This document shows, piece after piece, positions 23,922 to 31,024 of a DNA stretch of 64,000 bases. The stretch is from Candidatus Nitrosocosmicus oleophilus (GTDB lineage: Archaea; Thermoproteota; Nitrososphaeria; Nitrososphaerales; Nitrososphaeraceae), in the NCBI RefSeq assembly GCF_000802205.1, contig NZ_CP012850.1, forward strand, positions 310,001 to 374,000. Reading direction: 5' to 3'. Numbering within the stretch: position 1 is the first letter of the stretch; each line of letters starts with the position of its first letter. The position numbers and the translations under genes were made by a program. Under the pieces are notes generated by a model. The model was not told the DNA's origin and ran no database searches. It saw nothing but the letters and a program-made list of their open reading frames with translations.

Positions 23922-26600
23922 ATGAGTTATGATCTGAGTAAATTGGGACAAGAAAATTTTGAAAGACTTGCGCAAGCTTTGGTTCAGAGGTTTATTTCGC
24001 CCTCCGCTAAAATTTATGGACGGGGAAGAGACGGTGGTAGAGATGCAGTTTACATAGGTAAATCAACTTATGATAAACAATACCCAACTAACCTGGAACC
24101 TTGGGATGGTCATTGGATATTTCAAGCTAAATTCCATAATACGGATCTAAGAGGGCACCAAGATGCTCGAAGTGAATTATTAAGTGAAATTGAGCCGGAG
24201 CTAGACACGATTGTGAATGTAAATAAACTTCAATGTGATAATTATGTAATAATTACCAATGTGTCACTTACATCAGTACCCGAAAGCGGGACAAGAGATA
24301 AACTTGAAAAGCGATTTGAAGAATTAAAGCCCAAATATAAAGTCAAAAACATAGGCATCTGGAGTGCGTCCGAGATTGATGGGTTTTTGATTAATAACCC
24401 TGAACTGACTAGATCTTTTGAATCGCTGAGATCACCGTTCGACATTGCAAAGGATTTATTTCATCTGAATTATAATCTCGAAGTTTCCTGCATATCTTTA
24501 AGTATTCCTAACTTAGGAACAAAAGAGATACTTCAAAGTTTATCAAATGCACTAAACGTTCAAAAAGAGATAAATGAAGAACCTATGCCATATGTCTTTA
24601 CTGATGAATTGAGTAAAATTGTAAACAGAAAAGTTCTGTTTCTGTATGGAAGATCTGGAATTGGGAAATCTCGAACAATTCTCGAGCTTACAAAGAGTTT
24701 ATTAAATCAAGGAAAAACAATTTATCTGATCAATCCATTTTCTACCCAGAATAAGATCAATAACAGAAAGAGTTTGCTTTCAATTGTATCGAATATTCAT
24801 AGCGATGATATACTGATATGGGATAATTTTCCTAACGATCTTGTTCATAGAAATATTAATGATGCTAGGAAAGCCTTGGATCTACTAATCTCAAAAGAAT
24901 GCAATGTCATTATGTCTTTAAATCCATTTTATCCTGAATCCTATTCTGATTTGGTTAAAGAAATTCCAGAAATTGATACTTACAAGATAAGGTTCGATAA
25001 GAAAGATCTAAAGAAACTAATCCACAGTTACGGATCAGAAGTAAGTCAATTTCGGCAGGTATACGCTTCTGATATTCAGCACAAAATTGAAGAAATATCT
25101 GATATATTGTGGAAAAAGGATCCGAGTCCGATGCTAATATTAGAATATTATAGAGAATTGACAAATGTCTTGCAGAATTATCCTAGTTCTTTTGATTCAA
25201 TTATTATTGCTCAAAGATTAGAAGGCTCCAAGGAATATTATAACAGGCAGTTCAAATTTTTGAAAAGTAACAGGAAATATGACAACCTTGTCCATTTTCT
25301 TTATACATTGAAAGTATGCTATGAATTAGGGATAAGTAGAGGATTAGACCAATTGGAGATACTGCAATCGAAGATATTCAAAACATCTCCCCCTCCTGAA
25401 CCATTGGACTCGCTTAATAACTGGCTATATTTATCTGGTCAATATTATTCATTACATGACATAGCTAGGGATTCGATCAATTTCAATCCAGACAATAATC
25501 TCAAGTTGACGTATTATATTAAAAACAACCCAAATTTAATAACAGAAAATGACAATACTCTCTATTTAGGAGGGATCTTTATTGGCAGAAACATACAGTA
25601 TCTGTATTCGGGACCATCTAATCCACTATTACCTACTAATTTTGATATCTTGACTAATAAGGCAAATGCTATCAAATCAAAACAATCCGATCTAATCAAA
25701 TGGCTTAATGAAAACAAAATTGGAATGGGCGATCCGAGATTGACTCGTGCAATGGTGGAATCTGTCAATCGTGATAAAGACTATTTTGGGCTTGGACTAG
25801 GAACAGGTCTTGGCCAATCTTTTATTGCCTTTGATCAAACCCTAAAATCTGATATGTGGAACAATCTGACTAAATTGTTCGAGGAATATCCAGAAGTTGC
25901 TTATGGATTTGGAAAGGAGGCCGGGAATGTATTTAAAAACATTGAAAATGAATATCGATGTTCTCTCTGGGATAAATTTATAGAAACGTGTAATAGAAAC
26001 GGCGATTTTGCATTAGGCTTGGGAGAATCTATTAGCAATATATTAGAATTTTTAGACGAAAAAGATCTGACCAAAATCCGAATATTGATTAGCAATAATA
26101 TGGAATTTATTTCAATTTTTCCCATTTCGCTAATGCAGCGGATCCTGTTAACAGAAACTAGTTATTTCAAAGATCCGTTAGTTTCCTTATTGGCCAAGGA
26201 TAATAAAATAGCAAAGACATTTTCAGATATCTTCCACATAACCTATGAAGGCCTGAGTCCTGAATTACAAATGAAGATATTTAAAGAAATAGAGAACTGT
26301 AAATTACTATCTTATATACGATTAAACGATCTACATTGCAGTTTCTGTAAACAATTCATCTCTCCAGAAGAGTATCACGAGCATATGACTATCAGTCATC
26401 CCAAAATAATAGCAGAAATAAAGAGGACGGAAGGACAGTATGAAAAATGTAAATTTTGTGATGCTACATTAAAAAATGAAATTAATGAAACCCTTAGGCA
26501 TTTTGGGGAAAACCACTATGATGTGATGCCTTCGCATATGAAGACAATCTATGAGAAATGGAAAATGGCGGGGTTCCCCGAACTAGATTCTGAAAGATGA
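23922..26600 (+). CDS. Mrr-like nuclease - STAND NTPase - Gly-repeat - zinc-finger protein (candidate antiviral effector)
   Basis: 892 residues. Residues ~8-75 form a PD-(D/E)xK core of the Mrr type: E14 (ENFERLAQAL), D37/D41 (GRGRDGGRDAVY) and Q68-A-K70 (WIFQAKFH). An NTPase follows with Walker A GRSGIGKS (243-250) and Walker B ILIWDNFP (D301), in the style of STAND ATPases coupled to restriction-type nucleases. Residues ~540-720 hold spaced Gly-rich blocks (FGLGLGTGLGQSF, AYGFGKEAGNVF, FALGLGESISNIL), perhaps a sensor solenoid. Two C2H2-like fingers close the protein: CSFCKQFISPEEYHEHMTISH and CKFCDATLKNEINETLRHFG(ENH). The layout parallels Avs-type antiviral proteins (nuclease, STAND, sensor), but the Gly blocks and zinc fingers are not features I know from them. 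Function is inferred. Confidence 0.75.
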   Translation: MSYDLSKLGQENFERLAQALVQRFISPSAKIYGRGRDGGRDAVYIGKSTYDKQYPTNLEPWDGHWIFQAKFHNTDLRGHQDARSELLSEIEPELDTIVNVNKLQCDNYVIITNVSLTSVPESGTRDKLEKRFEELKPKYKVKNIGIWSASEIDGFLINNPELTRSFESLRSPFDIAKDLFHLNYNLEVSCISLSIPNLGTKEILQSLSNALNVQKEINEEPMPYVFTDELSKIVNRKVLFLYGRSGIGKSRTILELTKSLLNQGKTIYLINPFSTQNKINNRKSLLSIVSNIHSDDILIWDNFPNDLVHRNINDARKALDLLISKECNVIMSLNPFYPESYSDLVKEIPEIDTYKIRFDKKDLKKLIHSYGSEVSQFRQVYASDIQHKIEEISDILWKKDPSPMLILEYYRELTNVLQNYPSSFDSIIIAQRLEGSKEYYNRQFKFLKSNRKYDNLVHFLYTLKVCYELGISRGLDQLEILQSKIFKTSPPPEPLDSLNNWLYLSGQYYSLHDIARDSINFNPDNNLKLTYYIKNNPNLITENDNTLYLGGIFIGRNIQYLYSGPSNPLLPTNFDILTNKANAIKSKQSDLIKWLNENKIGMGDPRLTRAMVESVNRDKDYFGLGLGTGLGQSFIAFDQTLKSDMWNNLTKLFEEYPEVAYGFGKEAGNVFKNIENEYRCSLWDKFIETCNRNGDFALGLGESISNILEFLDEKDLTKIRILISNNMEFISIFPISLMQRILLTETSYFKDPLVSLLAKDNKIAKTFSDIFHITYEGLSPELQMKIFKEIENCKLLSYIRLNDLHCSFCKQFISPEEYHEHMTISHPKIIAEIKRTEGQYEKCKFCDATLKNEINETLRHFGENHYDVMPSHMKTIYEKWKMAGFPELDSER

Positions 26601-26670
26601 AGAGATCCACTGTTGCAGTTAGATAGATGATGCAAGTCTATTTGCGTGACGGTTTCAGGCCGCAGAAAAT

Positions 26671-27060
26671 TTGGATGAAATGACATGTGATCTACAGATT
26701 ACAACTATACTTACTATCACAACGAATGATCCAATTATTCTCTCTATTATCATGGCGTTTGCAGAGGCCGAAACAAATAAAAGAACAGATCTTAAATTTG
26801 AGTTGATAGTTACCAATGATGAGTAAATATCAAGCGAGCCTGATGAAGTAATAATTCCTGCAAAACCTGACTTAACTCCACCACCAAATGAAGAACCAAA
26901 GACGATTAGCGACCTTATCAAAAGTATAATTCAGAATCCATTAGACATAACAAACACTATTGAATCTGCAAACGAGGTTAGAGACATTCTAACAGATGAC
27001 AACCAAGACAATGATCAACTAGCTTGTGAACTTTTGGATTCAGGAGATGAATATTCATAA
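26671..27060 (+). pseudogene. Right copy of the duplicated reading frame, longer, with an in-frame stop
   Basis: From TTG 26671 (or ATG 26680) the frame reads LDEMTCDLQITTILTITTND ... AEAETNKRTDLKFELIVTND then E and TAA at 26824. The same frame continues open for 77 codons: ISSEPDEVIIPAKPDLTPPP, then KTISDLIKSIIQNPLDITNT, ending LLDSGDEYS. Continuity of frame and composition across the stop indicates one former protein of ~129 residues with a nonsense mutation. It matches the short copy at 23604. Identity unknown. Confidence 0.5.
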
Positions 27061-27321
27061 ACTCTTCGAGAAATATTGAATTGTTAGACATAATAATCAT
27101 AAAAATGAAGATGGGTATAAACGGTATGAACATGATGCAAGACAATGATGCTAATGTAAACAAATAGCTTACTCGATAATAAACTAAATTTATCAGGTTA
27201 TAGATCTTATTTATTATTCAACCAGTATAACTAAAATCGAGCTCACAACTAATTTGTAACAGCAAGGCTAAGCGATTTCTCTTTCAATGATGGTTTTATT
27301 TTAGAAAATGAAATAGGTTTA
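27061..27321. other. Convergent spacer
   Basis: No gene seen between the decayed frame and the stop of the ApeA-like gene. Confidence 0.4.
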
Positions 27322-28938
27322 TTATTCGTCCTCAATATCTGAGAGTGGAACATGATTATATTCCTGAATATTAGAATAAATTATTACCTCTATAGGATCA
27401 TATTCATTTAGACAATATATTTCCTCAATTCTCTTGTTTTCCAATCCAAATACCTTTTTTAAGATCCATATTTGAGAAACGAATTCTAGAATCTTGGCCA
27501 TGTATAACCACTTATATGGATGAATCTGGGTATGCTCTGTTAAAGAATGGCCAATGATATTTCTGTATCTAGATGCTATACCTGCAAAATTATCAATTGT
27601 TATTCGTCTAATTAAATACATAAAACTTAATTTTAATTCACAGTTTTTATTAATATTTTGAAGTAACTCCTTATACATGCTCTCTCTTTCATCTTTAGTT
27701 TTGTTCATGTCTATTTCGGATTTTGCTTTAATCACCTTAACCAGCTCGTTCTTCATTTCAGTCTTTAGGTCTAGAGTTATGCTCTTTGGATCATCTATAG
27801 TTACGAAAGATAGTAAGGGGTTTTGAACAGTAATAAGTTTCCAAAAGGGATCAAATAGCTCAGTGAATCTTTCTTTCAAAGATAAGCTTGTCTTGCCTTT
27901 TTTGTTCCTTAGATATTTCTTATTTTTGGGACTTAACTCCATATCTGGAGTTTCAATATAAGTATAATTTTTTCTGTTAACCTTTTCCGCATAAATAAGA
28001 GATGACGACTCATTAAACACATATGTATTATGAAAGGCTTCAAGGAAACTTGCTAACTTAAACACTCGAAGTTCAAATGTAGTTGTCTCATACATATAGT
28101 TAAAATAAAAGGAATAAATGACTCTGTCCTGTGCAAAATGGAACCAATTTTTTAAAAATTTCTCTACCTCCGCTTGATATTTGTCAAATCTAATAAGAAC
28201 CGATTTCGTATTGTCGCATTTATTCATTCTAGATGATACAAAGGATTTGAACTGTATGTCAATTACTTTGTTCTCAATATCATTGTTAATTATTCCATAC
28301 AGAGTATGAACCAACACATTATTGTCGGTTATAATAAAATTCAAAAAATCTTGAATGATTTTTTTTATGTAGAACCATTGATGTAGGGATTTGCTTCCCT
28401 TTTTTGAAATTACTTTAACATATACATTATAAAAATTGTCAATAGTTAACTCATCCCTTTGTCTTATAGGCTGGCCATTCAAGAACTGTATTTCGATTTC
28501 TTCACTAACATCAAACCTAATAATTGAATTGTCTTTAGAAAAGTCACTATATATTATCATATGCGATGAAATCCATTTTGCGACATTTGTAAAATTAATG
28601 ATCAGAGCATCAAACTTTATCTCTGCCAAGGAACTAAATAATTTTCCATATAAAACCAAGAATATGTTAAAACTTAAATTCATAGAATTATTGCCCATCA
28701 TCCTGGAATATTCTGACAAACTTCCTTTTAACGTAAAAAGTTCATTGTCTTTGGATTTGCCATGAATAATGACAAAGGGCTGGTTTTTTAAGAAAGATAC
28801 ATCTCCTATAAAACTATTGTTTGAAGTTTGCAAAAGGAGTACCCCATTCTCTATTTTTCCGTCAAATATTATATTAGTGTCTCTTGGAAACCAGAAAATT
28901 CCTTCGATATTTGTTATAAGATTACTATACTCTATCAA
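27322..28938 (-). CDS. ApeA-like HEPN protein (candidate abortive-infection RNase)
   Basis: 538 residues. The N-terminal ~300 residues form a beta-rich domain (GIFWFPRDTNIIFDGKIENG at the start), as in ApeA N-terminal domains where IxGxFWxP-type motifs occur. The C-terminal third is helical and contains RYRNIIGHSL, an RxxxxH HEPN catalytic motif (R456, H461), preceded by MYLIRRITIDNFAG. ApeA proteins are single-gene anti-phage HEPN RNases in bacteria; this length and domain order fit. It converges with the Mrr-STAND gene and lies 135 bp from tRNA-Lys. No companion immunity gene is apparent, as expected for ApeA. Confidence 0.7.
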   Translation of the reverse strand: MIEYSNLITNIEGIFWFPRDTNIIFDGKIENGVLLLQTSNNSFIGDVSFLKNQPFVIIHGKSKDNELFTLKGSLSEYSRMMGNNSMNLSFNIFLVLYGKLFSSLAEIKFDALIINFTNVAKWISSHMIIYSDFSKDNSIIRFDVSEEIEIQFLNGQPIRQRDELTIDNFYNVYVKVISKKGSKSLHQWFYIKKIIQDFLNFIITDNNVLVHTLYGIINNDIENKVIDIQFKSFVSSRMNKCDNTKSVLIRFDKYQAEVEKFLKNWFHFAQDRVIYSFYFNYMYETTTFELRVFKLASFLEAFHNTYVFNESSSLIYAEKVNRKNYTYIETPDMELSPKNKKYLRNKKGKTSLSLKERFTELFDPFWKLITVQNPLLSFVTIDDPKSITLDLKTEMKNELVKVIKAKSEIDMNKTKDERESMYKELLQNINKNCELKLSFMYLIRRITIDNFAGIASRYRNIIGHSLTEHTQIHPYKWLYMAKILEFVSQIWILKKVFGLENKRIEEIYCLNEYDPIEVIIYSNIQEYNHVPLSDIEDE

Positions 28939-29073
28939 GAATAACTAACTTCATAGCCTTGTATGCAAGTATTAACCTTAACCAGATCATATATATAGAT
29001 AAATCAACGAACGAGTACTTCATTCCAAATACTACATACAACGATGAACCCAAATTCTTAGTCAAATTTTTAA

Positions 29074-29164
29074 CGGGCCCGTGGGGATTCGAACCCCAGA
29101 CAGCCGGATTTCTTTCTATTAATAGTTAAAAGTCCGGTACTCTACCTGGCTGAGCTACGGGCCC
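29074..29164 (-). tRNA. tRNA-Lys (anticodon TTT) with a 17-nt intron
   Basis: On the minus strand the acceptor GGGCCCG pairs with CGGGCCC, followed by discriminator G at 29074. The D-arm is GCTC-AGCCAGGTA-GAGT, the anticodon stem CCGGA/TCCGG, the variable loop CTGTC, and the T-arm TGGGG-TTCGAAT-CCCCA. The anticodon loop CTTTTA-A is interrupted after position 37 by a 17-nt insertion (ACTATTAATAGAAAGAA), the canonical archaeal intron site. CCA is not encoded. Its 3' end faces the accessory region, which is the usual orientation for an archaeal integration target. Confidence 0.93.
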
Positions 29165-29348
29165 ATTACCTTTCTATATAAAACTAGTATAATTTAATTT
29201 TATAGATTAATGACAGGTAGACTGACCCCAGTCACAATACCTCTATAAACCAAGTACGAAAGCAAGAAAAACAACCAAAAAAGGTACAAATTGTCTGAAA
29301 AAAAATAATCGATAAATATTTTTGAGAATTATACTATTCAATAAAAGC

Positions 29349-29404
29349 AGTAACAAGTATCCAAACTATGATATAATTAATTTCAATTATACATTCTGAT
29401 TATA
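29349..29404 (+). promoter_or_regulatory. Duplicated promoter region, copy 1
   Basis: 56 bases identical to 30088-30143. atataattaa at 29371-29380 is a good TATA box; initiation about 25 bases on would leave a leader of only a few bases before ATG 29405. Confidence 0.55.
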
Positions 29405-29674
29405 ATGAGTAACATAACAAAAACCCACAAAGTTGGACTTTTTGCAATGTTTATTGCAGCAGCTCTTATCGGTTCAGTAATAGCCTTCGACGATAACATG
29501 GCATATGCAGGTGGAAAGAAGAAATCTAACGATGCAGAACAAGAAATTGAACAAGGACAATCAAATGAACAATCAGGACAATGTGTCACTGGAACAATAT
29601 CATTAATTAACTGCAACAACGTAGGATTACAACTTCAAGGTAACGACGGCAACTTAGCCTTAGGCCAACAATAA
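29405..29674 (+). CDS. Small exported Gln/Asn-rich protein, tandem copy 1
   Basis: 89 residues. A signal peptide (VGLFAMFIAAALIGSVIAF, then DDNMAYA) leads to one repeat unit: DAEQEIEQGQSNEQSGQCVT, then GTISLINCNNVGLQLQGNDG, ending ALGQQ. The spaced Cys pair and the Q..N pattern match a unit of the exported protein at 12160-12624. The second tandem copy (30144) is ~70% identical. Copy 1 lacks the Val (MFIAAAL versus VMFIAAAL), a one-codon difference. Probably a secreted, self-associating surface protein; function unknown. Confidence 0.7.
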   Translation: MSNITKTHKVGLFAMFIAAALIGSVIAFDDNMAYAGGKKKSNDAEQEIEQGQSNEQSGQCVTGTISLINCNNVGLQLQGNDGNLALGQQ

Positions 29675-29678
29675 ACTC

Positions 29679-29686
29679 TTTTTTTT
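29679..29686 (+). terminator. Oligo-T terminator
   Basis: Run of eight T four bases after the copy-1 stop codon (actcttttttttg). The copy-2 gene has the matching actcttttttcc at the same place. Confidence 0.5.
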
Positions 29687-30087
29687 GTCTATCTAACTTT
29701 TAATATATCATTCACTTCTTGTATACTACTTTATCTAAATAATTCTTTAATATTCTGATTATTTGTGAATAGTTTCCTTAGAGTTTCGTCATAAAAATTC
29801 TATAACAATCCGTTTATACAAGTTCCTGTTCAAAAATTTTTAAAATTAATCAAAAAAAAAAATTCACAACAACTCGTAACAAAGGAGGAACATCTTTCGT
29901 TGAGCAAGCAGGCAGGCACATATCATCCTAGCAATGGACAATTAAACCCCACGCTTATTTCAACCGTAATTGTGTGATTAGCATATTTTTATTACGTTAT
30001 CCTTAATTTATGCAAGTAAATTTAAAAAATAAAGAGATACAAACTTCTAATACATAAATATGCTACAATATTTCATATAAAAATGAT

Positions 30088-30143
30088 AGTAACAAGTATC
30101 CAAACTATGATATAATTAATTTCAATTATACATTCTGATTATA
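30088..30143 (+). promoter_or_regulatory. Duplicated promoter region, copy 2
   Basis: Identical to 29349-29404, with the TATA box atataattaa at 30110-30119. Perfect identity over non-coding sequence, while the coding parts differ, suggests recent duplication or selection on the promoter. Confidence 0.55.
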
Positions 30144-30410
30144 ATGAGTAACATAACAAAAACCCACAAAGTTGGACTTTTTGCAGTGATGTTTATTGCA
30201 GCAGCTCTTATCGGTTCAGTAATAGCCTTTGGCGACAACATGGCATTTGCAACCAAAAAACACAATGACTCAGAACAAGAAATCGAACAAGACCAAGAGA
30301 ATGAACAGAATGCACAATGTGTATCTGGAGATTTTACTTTAGCTGGATGTAACAACGTAGGTTTAATGTTCCAATTCCAAGACGGTAACATAGCCGCAGG
30401 ACAACAATAA
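30144..30410 (+). CDS. Small exported Gln/Asn-rich protein, tandem copy 2
   Basis: 88 residues. The first ~38 residues, including the signal peptide, are almost identical to copy 1. The mature part differs more: DSEQEIEQDQENEQNAQCVS, GDFTLAGCNNVGLMFQFQDG, ending AAGQQ. Conserved features are both Cys, the EQEIEQ and CNNVG motifs, and the closing GQQ. Diversification of the mature part behind a conserved leader suggests an exposed product. Followed by an oligo-T run. Confidence 0.7.
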   Translation: MSNITKTHKVGLFAVMFIAAALIGSVIAFGDNMAFATKKHNDSEQEIEQDQENEQNAQCVSGDFTLAGCNNVGLMFQFQDGNIAAGQQ

Positions 30411-30414
30411 ACTC

Positions 30415-30427
30415 TTTTTTCCTTTTT
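30415..30427 (+). terminator. Oligo-T terminator
   Basis: ttttttcctttttg directly after the copy-2 stop codon, in the same position as for copy 1. Confidence 0.45.
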
Positions 30428-30468
30428 GTAATTCTAAAATCAATATATTATCTCAACAATAGAAAAAA

Positions 30469-30945
30469 TCAATTAGTAGTTTTTACCCTGTCAAATAGTA
30501 GCTCCCCAAGTAACCATTTTAGTGAAACTATATTGTGATCCGCCATTCTATTATTGCACGTTTGTAAAACCAAACTGTTATGATCCTTTGCCTCGAGATT
30601 CTCAAATTCTTTTGATCTAATATGGAATTTTTCTTCACGGTAAAATACAGTTGAACCCGTACCATCAATATACATAATAAAAGAAACATTCGAATTGTAT
30701 TTTTCAATAATACAAATATTGTGTTTTTTATCTTTAAGCAGGTTTTTTTGTGAATTATTCTTGTGTTCAAAATTCAAGACACTCATACAATATTCTAATA
30801 GTGGAATCATTTTTCGTATAAAATTTTTAAAAATGCTTGTTTCACTTGGACAAATACCGTAGTCGGTATCAGACCACTTAAAAAAATAAGAACCCATTCG
30901 TACTGTAGGTTTTAAAGAATAGTCACGATTAACCTCATTTGTCAA
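30469..30945 (-). CDS. Hypothetical protein (158 aa)
   Basis: TTG start (LTNEVNRDYSLKPTVRMGSY). Soluble alpha/beta sequence with MIPLLEYCMSVLNFEHK and NVSFIMYIDGTGSTVFYREE. No recognised family, no signal peptide. It lies 79 bp downstream of the helicase gene start-to-end order on the same strand and could be its distal partner. Confidence 0.5.
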   Translation of the reverse strand: MTNEVNRDYSLKPTVRMGSYFFKWSDTDYGICPSETSIFKNFIRKMIPLLEYCMSVLNFEHKNNSQKNLLKDKKHNICIIEKYNSNVSFIMYIDGTGSTVFYREEKFHIRSKEFENLEAKDHNSLVLQTCNNRMADHNIVSLKWLLGELLFDRVKTTN

Positions 30946-31024
30946 CTACGAAGGCATCTCCATAATAAAAGTCAAAATGATATGAACATTTGTACGGCTA
31001 ATCACCATAAAATGTGTTATATAG

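Larger units (their letters stand above)
29675..30143. other. Spacer between the tandem copies, with a mini reading frame
   Basis: At 29900-29977 a TTG-started 25-codon frame (MSKQAGTYHPSNGQLNPTLI, STVIV) has a strong Shine-Dalgarno-like aaaggaggaa eight bases upstream. It may be the head of a lost gene or a real micro-protein. The rest is AT-rich, and the last 56 bases are the duplicated promoter. Confidence 0.35.

Noticed and set aside
13900-29090. Precise element limits from the integrase-proximal repeat to tRNA-Lys
   Set aside because: The two sites share only about 10 of 11 bases; that is too short to assert the boundaries, so it is given only as a candidate.
29405-30410. Insertion sequence or composite element bounded by the two identical 56-base blocks
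   Set aside because: The blocks are promoters of two homologous genes and continue into coding similarity; no transposase or inverted ends are present. Tandem gene duplication explains it.
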